From Pontibacter deserti (lineage in GTDB: Bacteria; Bacteroidota; Bacteroidia; Cytophagales; Hymenobacteraceae), in contig NZ_JALPRS010000001.1 of the NCBI RefSeq assembly GCF_023630255.1, positions 2,232,001-2,296,000 on the forward strand: a stretch of DNA of 64,000 bases, given 5' to 3'. Of the stretch, positions 27,477 to 36,410 are shown piece by piece. Made by a program: the position numbers and the translations under genes. Under the pieces are notes generated by a model. That model was not told where the DNA came from, made no database searches, and worked only from the letters and a program-made list of their open reading frames with translations. Each line of letters begins with the position of its first letter. Positions within the stretch are counted from its first letter, which is position 1.

Positions 27477-27980
27477 TTGAATATTGAAATAGATAACAAG
27501 GAGGTCATTCCATTAAGAGACTTTAAGTTGACTTGGAGATGGGAGAAAACTCATAACCCTGAAATCACTGAAACCGAGAAAGTACAGATAGAACCAGTTA
27601 GCGAAGCAGAATCAAAGAGGCTTAATAAGATTATTGACTTCTTTGAAAAGGAAGACAATTTGAATATGAGTTTTATTCCAACTGATTGGATAAGTGCAAG
27701 CTCTGAAAATAATGAGAAAATTGAGCAGTTCCGAAGCAAACTTACCTCAATCATTGAGCAATGGGATGAAAGAGTAATTGTAACATGGGACAGAACAACA
27801 ACCCTTAGAACTTCTAAAGAAATCTTTCTTAAATATTGGGATGACTTCTGCTACCCTAGTTCAGATGACGTGACAATTATTTCAGAGAAAACGAATTGGG
27901 TAATGTTTTATAATCATATTGGAATTGCAAAAATCTGGACTAAAGAAAAAAACGAACACACAACAAAACCTATAAGTTAG
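27477..27980 (+). CDS. Orphan hypothetical protein, 167 aa
   Basis: A soluble acidic protein rich in Lys, Glu and Trp, with no recognised family. The middle contains VIVTWDRTTTLRTSKEIFLKYWDDFCYPSSDDV and the end NWVMFYNHIGIAKIW, which look like the core of a small globular fold; proteins of this general shape occur as cargo or immunity-type genes, but that is only a guess. The listed start is TTG, 20 nt after the attC-like hairpin; no ATG is available near it. It is AT-rich, like the orphan gene before it. Confidence 0.55.
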   Translation: MNIEIDNKEVIPLRDFKLTWRWEKTHNPEITETEKVQIEPVSEAESKRLNKIIDFFEKEDNLNMSFIPTDWISASSENNEKIEQFRSKLTSIIEQWDERVIVTWDRTTTLRTSKEIFLKYWDDFCYPSSDDVTIISEKTNWVMFYNHIGIAKIWTKEKNEHTTKPIS

Positions 27981-27991
27981 CTACGCTAGCT
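27971..27991 (+). terminator. Small hairpin over the stop codon of the 167-aa gene
   Basis: TAAGTTAGC (27971-27979) pairs with GCTAGCTTA (27983-27991) with one mismatch and a 3-nt loop. No T-run follows, so its role as a terminator is uncertain. Confidence 0.35.
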
Positions 27992-28079
27992 TACAACAGA
28001 GAATTTAGCGGCTAGTTTAACAAAGCAAATAATTAGCTGCTGAATCAACAATTTCTATATGCTACCTAAAATAAATAAA

Positions 28080-28316
28080 ATGACTGTGGTTAACACTTAT
28101 CAGGTTACAGAAGGTATTATAAATGATCTACAGAACTTTAAGTTTGCCCAGCACGATATTCAGTAGCGTTTTGATTACAACCCAGTAATATCTTTTCTTC
28201 AGATAGGTAAAGTATTCTATTATAGTCAGATTAATTTAACATTCCCTGGCCCCTATAAACTTCAGCCCGGTTATAGTTTAGCTTCACTTGTAAACATTAT
28301 ATCTGATTTACGTTAG
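28080..28316 (+). pseudogene. Short ORF interrupted by an in-frame TAG
   Basis: From ATG at 28080 the frame runs 28 codons to a TAG at 28164-28166, then stays open in the same frame to a TAG at 28314. The two halves read as one 77-residue protein, MTVVNTYQVTEGIIND... then FDYNPVISFLQIGKVFYY and a Pro/Gly-containing tail, with gene-like composition. I do not recognise it. It may be a decayed small gene; the rest of the 27981-28346 gap shows only A/T-rich sequence and an imperfect TTAGC-type inverted repeat near 28000-28055. Confidence 0.35.
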
Positions 28317-28346
28317 ATAGTGGCAAGATTATATTCTTGACTACCT

Positions 28347-29939
28347 ATGAAACTGATATACCTGCAAGCATTGCTTGCATTGATAACTATAAGTATAAGC
28401 GGGTGCGCCCGGAAGAATTTTTACGCTAAGACCCCCGTCACTGATCCTGCTGTTTACAAGCAACTAGAGCAAAACCCACAGGCATTTGATAGTGTAACCG
28501 TACAGGCAGGAAAGCATTACAAACGTGGTTTTGTACACAGGCTTTTCTGGGGTACACATTATCGTCCGGTATGGGTGGCTCCTGTTACGCTTCCGGTTCT
28601 GGACTTGAAAAAGGAAAAAGGCGGGCTTAAGTTTGAGAAACTCGGCGGTGGTTTCCAGACCACCAGCATGACCCTTACCGACAGCACAGGCTTTACTTAT
28701 GCACTTCGCTCCCTGGATAAAGACCCGATAAGCGTGGTACCTGGCATCTGGCGCAAAACCTTTGTAGCTAATATTCTCCGCGATCAGACATCAGCCATAA
28801 ACCCTTACAGCTCTCTGGTAGTGGCTCCGTTGGCAAAGGCTGCCGACATTCCGCATTCTACCCCAAAGCTGTTTTACGTTACTCCCAACAATACCGCATT
28901 CGGAGAGCATGCCAAACGCTTCAGCGATAACGTATTTATGCTAGAAGAAAAGTATGATGGCAAAGAAGCCATTACGCCTGCCCTGGGCAATGCCGAAGAT
29001 ATAGTTGGCTCAGGTAATATGCTTCACAAGCGCTTTGAAGAAGACGACCATTTTATAGACCATCAGGCATTTGCCAAAGCCCGCCTCCTGGACCTGCTCA
29101 TAAACGACTGGGACCGGCACGAAGGCCAATGGGACTGGGCAGTGTATAAAAAAGGCACCAACACTATTTACCGCCCTATCCCAAAAGACCGCGACAATGT
29201 TTTTTACCGTTTCCAGGATGGCATCATCCCCTGGATATTCAGCCGCAACTGGGCCATCCGTAAATTCGAGTCTTTTGATGATGATTACAACGATGTGTAT
29301 GCTTTAACAATGAACTCTAAATTTCTGGATCAACGGGCACTGGCACAGGTTACACGGCAGCAGTTCGATTCGGTAGCAGTATTGTTGCAAAATGCGCTTA
29401 CAGATGAGGTGATCGAAAATGCTGCAAAACAGTTTCCGGAGGAAGTATACAAACAGGAAGGCGAAACTACAGCCCGGAAGCTAAAAAGCCGCCGCGACAA
29501 ATTACGAGAAGCAGCTGCAGAGTTTTACGAGATCTTAGCAAAAGCTCCCTTAGTTGTTGGCACCGACGAAGAAGATGAATTTGAAATAAAGCGCCTGAAC
29601 AACGATGAAACACTGGTAACTATAACCCGCAAATCTGATGATGTGGTAACTTACCGCCGCACTTTTTACCGGAATGAAACAGATGAGATCAGGATTTATG
29701 GCCTTGCCGGTGACGATAAGTTTAAAGTAAGCGGTGAAGCAGACAGAGGTACAAAAGTGGTTATAGTGGGCGGCATGGGCGAAGATGAAATAAAAGACAA
29801 GTCTAAGGTAAAGAGCGGAGGCAAGAAGACATGGGTATACGACACAAAACGTGGTACTGAAATAGAAGCTGGCCCCGAAACCAAAGACAAAACAACACGC
29901 GATATAAGAGTACATGCGTTTGACAGAGAAGGATTCTGA
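28347..29939 (+). CDS. Large lipoprotein with kinase-like DRH...DRDN signature (first copy)
   Basis: A 530-aa lipoprotein (lipobox SISGC, Cys 20). It matches, as far as I recall, a Bacteroidota domain also found between metallophosphoesterase and beta-barrel parts of larger surface proteins. Conserved-looking blocks are GTHYRPVW (69-76), YALRSLDKDP (118-127), ARLLDLLINDWDRHEGQWDW (245-264) and RPIPKDRDN (276-284). The last two resemble the catalytic and metal-binding segments of FAM20/HipA-type atypical kinases (DRH, then D-N). That function is an inference. A C-terminal region with GLAGDDKFKV and GGMGEDE repeats suggests a calcium-binding-like beta fold. Its paralogue follows directly. Confidence 0.85.
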   Translation: MKLIYLQALLALITISISGCARKNFYAKTPVTDPAVYKQLEQNPQAFDSVTVQAGKHYKRGFVHRLFWGTHYRPVWVAPVTLPVLDLKKEKGGLKFEKLGGGFQTTSMTLTDSTGFTYALRSLDKDPISVVPGIWRKTFVANILRDQTSAINPYSSLVVAPLAKAADIPHSTPKLFYVTPNNTAFGEHAKRFSDNVFMLEEKYDGKEAITPALGNAEDIVGSGNMLHKRFEEDDHFIDHQAFAKARLLDLLINDWDRHEGQWDWAVYKKGTNTIYRPIPKDRDNVFYRFQDGIIPWIFSRNWAIRKFESFDDDYNDVYALTMNSKFLDQRALAQVTRQQFDSVAVLLQNALTDEVIENAAKQFPEEVYKQEGETTARKLKSRRDKLREAAAEFYEILAKAPLVVGTDEEDEFEIKRLNNDETLVTITRKSDDVVTYRRTFYRNETDEIRIYGLAGDDKFKVSGEADRGTKVVIVGGMGEDEIKDKSKVKSGGKKTWVYDTKRGTEIEAGPETKDKTTRDIRVHAFDREGF

Positions 29940-29970
29940 TTTGGAGCGTACACCAAGTATAATTCTACAG

Positions 29971-31587
29971 ATGCAGTACTTACCTAAACTACTGGTGGGT
30001 ATACTTTGCTTGGCATTTGCTGGTAGTTGCCAGCGTTACCCGCATACAGTTAAGCAGGTACCGGAAGCGCCTGCAAACGCAGCCTTAGTTACTAACTATA
30101 CCGACAGCACTATACTACTGCCGGCAGGGGCACACTATAAGCGAGGGGCAATTCACACCTTCTTTTATGGCAAACACTACCGCCCGGCCTGGTATACCCC
30201 TATTAAGGTAAAGGTGCTTGATATAGGCACTGTAAATGGTGGATTAACACCCTTACAAATGGGAGGAAGTCGCCAGACCATAACCCTGAGGGCTGCAGCA
30301 GCAAACGGCACCGAATATGTATTGCGCTCAGTAGATAAAGAACCGGCTGGTGCTTTGTCACCCAAGTGGCAGAAAAGTTATGTAGCAAATATTGCCCGGG
30401 ATGCTACTGCTGCCACACACCCTTATGCCGCACTGGCTTTACCGGGCATGGCCAAGGCTATTGGCATTTACCATACTACCCCGGAGCTATACTACGTGCC
30501 CCACGACCCCAGGCTTGGCAAGTATGCCGAAACTATAGGTGGCACCATGGTGCTACTGGAGCGACGCCCGGTTGGTAACCAGCAGGATAACCCGGATATG
30601 GGCAATGCGGAAAAGGTAAAAAGCAGCCGTTCTATGCTAACGGAGCGCTTGTCCGACAACGATACAAAAGTAGATGCCCGTAACTACCTGCGTGCCCGGC
30701 TTTTTGATATGCTGATCGGTGACTGGAGCCGACACGAAGACAACTGGCGCTGGGCGGAACTAGAGCCTGAAGAGAAAGCCTATACTTACCGCCCCATTCC
30801 CCGCGATCGTGATAATGTTTTTTATAAGCTGCATGATGCACCCATTCCCTGGCTCACACATCGTTTAAAGTATAAACCACATTTCAGAACGTACTATAAG
30901 CGGGTTGGTAACCTAAAAAAACTAAACTATAATGCCCGTAATTTAGATGCCCTTCTGCTTTCTGAACTGGAGCTGAAAGATTGGGAAGAGATTGCAGACA
31001 GCGTAAAAGTAGCTCTTACAGATGAAGTTATCGAGCAGTCCTTTAAAGCGATGCCTGATACGATACATCAATTAACAGCTGGCCCCATCATCTCCAAGCT
31101 TAAGGCTCACCGTAACAACATTCTTGAAACCGCCCGGGATTACTATGCTATACTTGCGGAAGAGGCGATTGTAGTTGGCACTGATAAACACGAGCAGTTT
31201 ATAGTTAAAGCTTTAAACAAAGATGAAGTACAGGTACAGGTATATAAACTGACCAAAGACGCAGAAGTAAAAAATCTGTTGTTCGAACGTACTTACAAAT
31301 CAAGCCACACAGACAAACTTATACTTTATGGTTTGAGCGGCGATGATCGTTTTGTACTGCAGGGCGTTGCACCACCTGGTATTAAGATCAGTATTTGGGG
31401 TGGCGACGGAGAAGACACTTATACTTCAGATTCAGAAAAGAGTGCAGGCAATAAAATCTGTATCATAGACAGTACCTATGGCAACAACTTTGTGACCGGG
31501 GACCGTGTTAAATTAAAACTGGATGATAATATACGGGCTAAAGATTTTTCAGGAGCCGGCTTTTTACTCCACTTCTACCTGGACTAA
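29971..31587 (+). CDS. Large lipoprotein with kinase-like signature (second copy)
   Basis: A 538-aa paralogue of the preceding gene, starting 31 nt after it, so the two are an operon and a tandem duplication. Lipobox FAGSC (Cys 20). Matching blocks are GKHYRPAW (67-74), YVLRSVDKEP (116-125), ARLFDMLIGDWSRHEDNWRW (242-261) and RPIPRDRDN (274-282). The Asp of DRH is replaced by Ser here. The C-terminal GLSGDDRFVLQG and GGDGEDTYTSDS segments parallel the first copy. The frame opens earlier (29914) inside the upstream gene, but only the ATG at 29971 gives a lipoprotein signal. Confidence 0.85.
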   Translation: MQYLPKLLVGILCLAFAGSCQRYPHTVKQVPEAPANAALVTNYTDSTILLPAGAHYKRGAIHTFFYGKHYRPAWYTPIKVKVLDIGTVNGGLTPLQMGGSRQTITLRAAAANGTEYVLRSVDKEPAGALSPKWQKSYVANIARDATAATHPYAALALPGMAKAIGIYHTTPELYYVPHDPRLGKYAETIGGTMVLLERRPVGNQQDNPDMGNAEKVKSSRSMLTERLSDNDTKVDARNYLRARLFDMLIGDWSRHEDNWRWAELEPEEKAYTYRPIPRDRDNVFYKLHDAPIPWLTHRLKYKPHFRTYYKRVGNLKKLNYNARNLDALLLSELELKDWEEIADSVKVALTDEVIEQSFKAMPDTIHQLTAGPIISKLKAHRNNILETARDYYAILAEEAIVVGTDKHEQFIVKALNKDEVQVQVYKLTKDAEVKNLLFERTYKSSHTDKLILYGLSGDDRFVLQGVAPPGIKISIWGGDGEDTYTSDSEKSAGNKICIIDSTYGNNFVTGDRVKLKLDDNIRAKDFSGAGFLLHFYLD

Positions 31588-31607
31588 CTATATCTGTATA
31601 ATTGGAT

Positions 31608-31651
31608 AAACAAAAAGAGCCGCACCAGATCAGGTGCGGCTCTTTTTGTTT
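31608..31651. terminator. Bidirectional terminator, 19-bp perfect stem
   Basis: AAACAAAAAGAGCCGCACC (31608-31626) pairs perfectly with its complement at 31633-31651 around a 6-nt loop; T-runs result on either strand. It separates the convergent lipoprotein operon and the Gln/Asn-rich protein gene. Confidence 0.92.
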
Positions 31652-31663
31652 CTAGCTTGTCAA

Positions 31664-32020
31664 TCAGCGTGTTTTCTTATTTGTGTTCTGTCCGCTGTCG
31701 CTGCCGCTTCGGTTGTTAGGATCTTTAGCACTCTTAAGTCCCTGCCCCTGCTGTTGGCTGGCTGTTGCTCTTGTTCCGCCCTGACCCGTATCTACAGCAC
31801 CTTTAGAGTTAGCTGTATTAGAGTCAGGTTGATTTAAATCGGCACTTCGACTATCTGTATTACGCTGCGAAGTATCTGTTCTGCTGATGTTTTGTCCTTT
31901 GGGCTGGTTCTGGTTGCCTTCCTGCTGTTTTCTTAGCTGTTCCTGGCTGCCACGCGGTTCCATGTTGCCTTCGCCCTGCTGGTTCTTATTTGTATTCGGA
32001 TTGTTTCCTTGGTTTTTCAT
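31664..32020 (-). CDS. Disordered Gln/Asn/Gly/Ser-rich protein, 118 aa
   Basis: A 118-aa, very hydrophilic protein made almost wholly of Gln, Asn, Gly, Ser, Thr, Lys and Arg, with no hydrophobic core, signal peptide or Cys. It is probably intrinsically disordered. Such proteins in Bacteroidota are sometimes linked to desiccation or general stress, but nothing here proves that. The ATG start at 32020 follows the terminator of the upstream SDR gene, so it has its own transcript. Low-complexity composition lowers certainty that it is expressed. Confidence 0.6.
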   Translation of the reverse strand: MKNQGNNPNTNKNQQGEGNMEPRGSQEQLRKQQEGNQNQPKGQNISRTDTSQRNTDSRSADLNQPDSNTANSKGAVDTGQGGTRATASQQQGQGLKSAKDPNNRSGSDSGQNTNKKTR

Positions 32021-32048
32021 AGCTTGGAAATTTAAATTCTAAAAGTAA

Positions 32049-32081
32049 AAAGGGTGCCTGTAATTTTTACAGGCACCCTTT
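32049..32081 (-). terminator. Terminator of the SDR gene
   Basis: A perfect 15-bp stem (32049-32063 with 32067-32081) around GGGTGCCTGTAA. Read on the minus strand it ends in a T-rich run (TTTTACTTTT). Confidence 0.85.
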
Positions 32082-32122
32082 AAAGTACGACCATTCCCGT
32101 AGCGGGTTTATATCTTACAGCA

Positions 32123-32875
32123 TTATAGTTGCTTGTTCACCACCGTAGCCGATGCCTGTGCTGTCGGAAGTATAAGCACTTCAGCCAGGTTTACGTGTGG
32201 CGGGCGTGTAACTATAAATGAGATCAGTTCAGCTACATCTTCAGCTTGTAAGGGTTGATATCCCTGGTAAACACTGGCAGCACGTTCCTTATCTCCTTTA
32301 AAGCGAACCTCTGAAAATTCCGTTTCAACCAGCCCCGGGTTAACTTCCGATACTTTTATACCTGTCTGCACCAGGTCGATGCGCATAGCCTTGGAAAGAG
32401 CATCCACCGCAAATTTTGAGGCACAATACACATTACCATTAGCGTACACTTCCTTACCCGCAATAGAGCCGATGTTGATGATATGGCCTCTGCCTTGTTG
32501 CTGCATTAACGGAATTACTGCGTTGCTTACGTAAAGCAAGCCTTTTACATTGATATCCAGCATCGCGTCCCAATCTTCCAGTGAGCCTTCATGAAACGGA
32601 GACAGCCCATGCGCATTACCTGCATTGTTTACCAGTACATCTATCTGCTGCCATTCCGGTGGCAAAGAGGCAATAGCATACTGCACAGCTTCTTTACTGC
32701 GTACATCAAATAATAGAGGCAGCACAGTGGTTATACCTGCCAATTCCTGCTGCAGTTCTTCCAGGCGCTCTTTACGGCGACCTGTGGCAATAATACGGAA
32801 ACCTTGCTTTGCCAGCGCAACAGCTGTAGCGCGGCCTATACCGGATGTAGCCCCGGTTACAAGTGCGATCTTCAT
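32123..32875 (-). CDS. SDR-family oxidoreductase, YdfG-like
   Basis: A 250-aa classical short-chain dehydrogenase. Rossmann motif TGATSGIG near the N-terminus, ATGRRKERL (a basic pair that favours NADPH), NNAG, the catalytic Ser in NIGSIAG, and YCASK with catalytic Tyr and Lys. The sequence resembles YdfG-type 3-hydroxy acid dehydrogenases (serine, 3-hydroxyisobutyrate), but the substrate is not proven. The frame is open five codons further to a TTG; the ATG at 32875 gives the normal MKIALVTG start. It lies 7 nt after porT, so the two are probably co-transcribed. Confidence 0.92.
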   Translation of the reverse strand: MKIALVTGATSGIGRATAVALAKQGFRIIATGRRKERLEELQQELAGITTVLPLLFDVRSKEAVQYAIASLPPEWQQIDVLVNNAGNAHGLSPFHEGSLEDWDAMLDINVKGLLYVSNAVIPLMQQQGRGHIINIGSIAGKEVYANGNVYCASKFAVDALSKAMRIDLVQTGIKVSEVNPGLVETEFSEVRFKGDKERAASVYQGYQPLQAEDVAELISFIVTRPPHVNLAEVLILPTAQASATVVNKQL

Positions 32876-32882
32876 TGGTGAG

Positions 32883-33653
32883 TTATTCAAAGAAAAGGAT
32901 AAGCGATATGTTATGGTTTGTCTGCTTCTGCAGCAAGCGGCTATACTCGCTTTGCGTTAACTTGTGCTGGTTAATAAGGCCATGCGAAAAACGTATCTCT
33001 GGTGCAAACTTAAAGAACGGGTAGAACATGTCTACACCAAATCCATACTCCAACGCCAGGTCAAATTTTTCAACAGCCAGCCCTTTGTCCGGGTTCTCGT
33101 CGCTTTTGCCGCTGCCCAGGTCTATGCCCGGCTTTATACCACCAACCAGATACATACGTGCATTTGATCGGCGCTTCGCTTTATACTTCAGCAGTAAGGG
33201 CAGTTCTACCATAGTAGAGCTAATTGTTTTATCAACAGTCTGTACTTCGCCTGTCTCCTGTGGCATATTGGTAAACTCGATCTTACGGCTGTAAAACCCT
33301 ACTCCAGGTACAAAGCGTGCATCCAGGTAATCAGCAAGGCGCACATTGAGCACCAGGCCGGTGTAAAAGCCCGGACTGAATTTAGCGTTTACTGTTATAA
33401 CCCCGCCACCTGATGGATCAGTTGCCAATTGATCGGCATACTCCTGCGAATGCTGTATACTATACCTTGTTAAGGGCGCTGCCAGATAAAATCCGTAATG
33501 TATGGGTTTGTTATCGTAGTCGGCTTTGTTAAGCGTGTTGATCTTTTTCTGGGCCTGCGCTGCCGGGGCAGCAACAAGTATAGCCAGTAAAACAAACAGG
33601 GTTATTTTCGTCCGGTGTAGATAGAGCTTATGCCAAATGTAAGAGAATGCCAT
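32883..33653 (-). CDS. porT: Type IX secretion protein PorT-like beta-barrel
   Basis: A 256-aa outer-membrane beta-barrel protein with a signal peptide ([19 protein letters not shown], about residues 16-34). The body has alternating strands such as [46 protein letters not shown] and [24 protein letters not shown]. PorT is needed for the type IX secretion system and gliding, and next to ubiE is a common place for it in Cytophagales, which supports the name. The start at 33653 overlaps the end of ubiE by 52 nt, a large overlap; no later start would keep the signal peptide. Confidence 0.82.
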   Translation of the reverse strand: MAFSYIWHKLYLHRTKITLFVLLAILVAAPAAQAQKKINTLNKADYDNKPIHYGFYLAAPLTRYSIQHSQEYADQLATDPSGGGVITVNAKFSPGFYTGLVLNVRLADYLDARFVPGVGFYSRKIEFTNMPQETGEVQTVDKTISSTMVELPLLLKYKAKRRSNARMYLVGGIKPGIDLGSGKSDENPDKGLAVEKFDLALEYGFGVDMFYPFFKFAPEIRFSHGLINQHKLTQSEYSRLLQKQTNHNISLILFFE

Positions 33654-34324
33654 TTTGTAGATTTAAAACCAACCTTTTCATAGATGTTAAGAAATGCGCG
33701 CCCGTCCGGGAAAGCCTGCACCGACTCGGGCAGATACGTATAAGCGGCATTGTCCTTAGAAACGAACTTACCTATCATAGGTAGTATATTTCGGGAATAA
33801 AAATGGTACAATTGTTTCATCGGGAAGCTGCGTGGGTTAGAGAACTCTAGCACCACGGCCATGCCGCCCGGTTTAAGTACCCGGTACATTTCCGATAATC
33901 CTTTTTCAAGGTTCTCGAAGTTGCGCACACCAAAGGCTACGGTAATTGCATCAAAGGAGTTATCAGCAAAAGGTAGATTTTCAGAATCACCGTAAAGCAA
34001 TTCTATTTTATTTGTCAGTCCTTTTTTAATTAATTTCTCACGGCCTACTGCCAGCATTCCTTCAGAAATATCCACCCCAGTAATTTTATCCGGGTTCAGG
34101 CGCAGGGTCTCAATAGCAAAATCGGCGGTGCCGGTGGCAATATCCAGTACCTGTTTCGGCTTAATGGGCTCCAGCATGCTTACGGCCTTTTTACGCCAGA
34201 TGATGTCGATGCCAGCGCTCAGGAAGTGGTTCAGGAAATCGTATTTGCCGGCAATGTTGTTAAACATCTTCGCTACCTGCGATTTCTTGTCTCCGTTCTG
34301 GTCTTTATAAGGTACTACTGCCAT
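33602..34324 (-). CDS. ubiE: Demethylmenaquinone methyltransferase
   Basis: A 240-aa SAM-dependent methyltransferase that makes menaquinone from demethylmenaquinone, the last step of the pathway; Bacteroidota use menaquinone. Family marks are [35 protein letters not shown] (SAM motif I), [34 protein letters not shown] and [15 protein letters not shown]. The end overlaps porT by 52 nt, so translation may be coupled. A minus-strand TATTTTTG promoter box lies about 24 nt before the ATG. Confidence 0.95.
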   Translation of the reverse strand: MAVVPYKDQNGDKKSQVAKMFNNIAGKYDFLNHFLSAGIDIIWRKKAVSMLEPIKPKQVLDIATGTADFAIETLRLNPDKITGVDISEGMLAVGREKLIKKGLTNKIELLYGDSENLPFADNSFDAITVAFGVRNFENLEKGLSEMYRVLKPGGMAVVLEFSNPRSFPMKQLYHFYSRNILPMIGKFVSKDNAAYTYLPESVQAFPDGRAFLNIYEKVGFKSTKWHSLTFGISSIYTGRK

Positions 34325-34347
34325 AGTTACAATTAAAAGTATTCAGG

Positions 34348-34355
34348 CAAAAATA
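34348..34355 (-). promoter_or_regulatory. Candidate -7 box of ubiE-porT
   Basis: On the minus strand this is TATTTTTG, a match to TAnnTTTG, 23 nt before the ubiE ATG. No clear -33 element. Confidence 0.4.
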
Positions 34356-34383
34356 CGCTACCTATACTTATAATACACTGTTT

Positions 34384-34420
34384 ATATAAAAAAACAGGCC
34401 GGGTATATGCCCGGCCTGTT
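34384..34420 (-). terminator. Terminator of the PorE-like gene
   Basis: AACAGGCCGGG (34393-34403) pairs perfectly with CCCGGCCTGTT (34410-34420); on the minus strand a T-run follows. It ends the OmpA/TPR gene transcript before ubiE's promoter. Confidence 0.88.
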
Positions 34421-34457
34421 CTGTTATACTTCAGTTTATAGTTTAAAGCACTATAAA

Positions 34458-36410
34458 TTATGGATTTGTCTGGTCAGCTCTAGGTATCACTCTGAACTCA
34501 GTTCTTCTGTTAAGCTGCATGTTTTCAGCAGATGTGTTTGGTACTGCAGGTCTGCGCTCGCCATAAGTTACAGTTACTAAACGTCTTTCAGAAATACCTT
34601 TGCTCTTCAGGTAATCATAAGCTGCATTAGCACGGTTCTCACCAAGTCTCAGGTTATACTCATCGCTGGCACGAGAGTCGCAGTGGCCTTCTATACTTAC
34701 GTTAACCAGTGGGTTTGCTTTCAGGTAAGCAACTACTCTATCCAGTTCATTTACTGATTCCGGACGCAGGTTATACTCATCTGTATCGAAATAAATTGGC
34801 TTCATACCTGCAATAACGCCGGCACGTGTAGCAGTTGTATCAACGTAGTCGATGTAGAAGTTACGAACTATAGTAGTTGTATCGTTCAATGACATTGGCA
34901 CTTCCAGTTCTTCTGTTGTGATCTGCTTACCATCTTTGGAAACCTGCACCTGGAAATTACGACCAGACAGAACATCTACCTGGTAGTAACCTGAGTCAGG
35001 TCTTGTTATATCGCGGTAAGAAATAGGGCGCTTATCAGCTGCCAGACCATTAAAGATCAGTTCTATACCTGGCAAAGCCGTGCTATCTACTTTAGAGAAC
35101 ACCTGGCCCTGCACGCGCACATTACGGATATAGTTGATCGTATAGATATCTTTCTCGCCGTAGCCACCAATTCTGTAAGACGACAGGTACGCGTAGCTAC
35201 CATCCGGGCTTAAGCGGTAATAAGTATCATCATCTGGTGTGTTTACTGGGGCACCCATGTTAACAGGTTTCGCCCATCTTCTTGCAACTGAGTCATACTT
35301 AGAGGCAAAGATGTCGTAACCACCCATTGTGTTGTGGCCTGTAGAAGCAAAGTATAATGTACCGTTATCAGCAAAGTAAGGGCTGTCATCATCAAACGGT
35401 GTATTTATAGTACTACCAATGCTTCTTGGCGCTGCCCAGCTACCATCCTTGTTACGCTTAGCTACATAAATATCTAAGTCGCCGTTTTCTGAATAAGCAC
35501 TTGTAGAGAAGAATAATGTCTGGCCATCTTTTGAAATGAAGGCATCAGATTCATAATCCTTTGTGTTTACTTTATCGCTGATGCTTTTTGGAGCACCCCA
35601 TGTGCCATCCGCCTGACGCTCAGCTACCATTATATCACCGTTGTTATCGGCTCGGTAAAGCAACAGTTTAGTATCATTGTCAAAAAGCTGGATTGAGGCA
35701 TCGTGACCTGTGCTGTTCAGAGCACCAGGTACTCTTTTAGTTGGAGCCCATTCATCTTCGCCGGTGCGGGTAGTTTCGAAAATATCTTCATAATATTCGC
35801 CATCCTGTGCTGGTGTACCACCGGTTGCTTCAGAGCTACGGGAAGTATAAAGCAGGTAGTTATCATCAGAAGAAATAACAGGGCTGTGCTCAGAGTAAGC
35901 TGAGTTAACAACACCTCCTAAATTCTTCACGAAAATATCTTTCGGGTTAGCCACTTCACGTTTAGCATTTCGCGCATGTTGTATCAGCATGGCAAGCTCT
36001 TCACGGCGCTCTTCATCACGACGACGAAGCTCTTTCTGCGCTGCCTGGAAGTGCTCAATTGCACTATCGAAACGGTAGTTGATGTGGTCTGCGCGGCCCA
36101 GCCAGTATTCCAGATCACGGTCTACGTTTGGCTTAACCTTTTGAGCGCGGTACAGGTAGTCTGCCGCTTTCTCTTTATCGAAGGTCATGTAGCTGATACC
36201 GGCATAATACAGTGCATCTGCATTGTTGGGATCATTGGCCAGTACCTGCTCATAAAAAGGAACGGCTGCACGATAGTTTTCTTTTGCGAAGAGTTTGTTT
36301 CCACTCCGAATCAGCTTTCTGTTGCTTTGTGCAGAAGCTGAAACAGCTAGCAGGCACAACAGGGCTAACAGCAAAGAAAATCGTGAAAACGATTTGGCTA
36401 ATTGATTCAT
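34458..36410 (-). CDS. PorE-like protein: TPR, PD40 propeller, CRD and OmpA domains
   Basis: A 650-aa envelope protein with a signal peptide (LLLALLCLLAVSASA). Domain order: TPR repeats (about residues 30-150), a WD40/PD40-type beta-propeller (about 170-425, with repeated DIYVAKRN and GGYDIFASK elements), a carboxypeptidase regulatory-like domain (about 430-510), and a C-terminal OmpA peptidoglycan-binding domain (about 535-645, IEGHCDSRASDEYNLRLGENRA). This order is that of PorE, which anchors the type IX secretion machine to the cell wall. It lacks a lipobox, unlike the Porphyromonas PorE lipoprotein. Confidence 0.85.
   Translation of the reverse strand: MNQLAKSFSRFSLLLALLCLLAVSASAQSNRKLIRSGNKLFAKENYRAAVPFYEQVLANDPNNADALYYAGISYMTFDKEKAADYLYRAQKVKPNVDRDLEYWLGRADHINYRFDSAIEHFQAAQKELRRRDEERREELAMLIQHARNAKREVANPKDIFVKNLGGVVNSAYSEHSPVISSDDNYLLYTSRSSEATGGTPAQDGEYYEDIFETTRTGEDEWAPTKRVPGALNSTGHDASIQLFDNDTKLLLYRADNNGDIMVAERQADGTWGAPKSISDKVNTKDYESDAFISKDGQTLFFSTSAYSENGDLDIYVAKRNKDGSWAAPRSIGSTINTPFDDDSPYFADNGTLYFASTGHNTMGGYDIFASKYDSVARRWAKPVNMGAPVNTPDDDTYYRLSPDGSYAYLSSYRIGGYGEKDIYTINYIRNVRVQGQVFSKVDSTALPGIELIFNGLAADKRPISYRDITRPDSGYYQVDVLSGRNFQVQVSKDGKQITTEELEVPMSLNDTTTIVRNFYIDYVDTTATRAGVIAGMKPIYFDTDEYNLRPESVNELDRVVAYLKANPLVNVSIEGHCDSRASDEYNLRLGENRANAAYDYLKSKGISERRLVTVTYGERRPAVPNTSAENMQLNRRTEFRVIPRADQTNP

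Noticed and set aside
29914..29970. A longer start for the second kinase-like lipoprotein
   Set aside because: It begins inside the upstream gene and would bury the lipoprotein signal.
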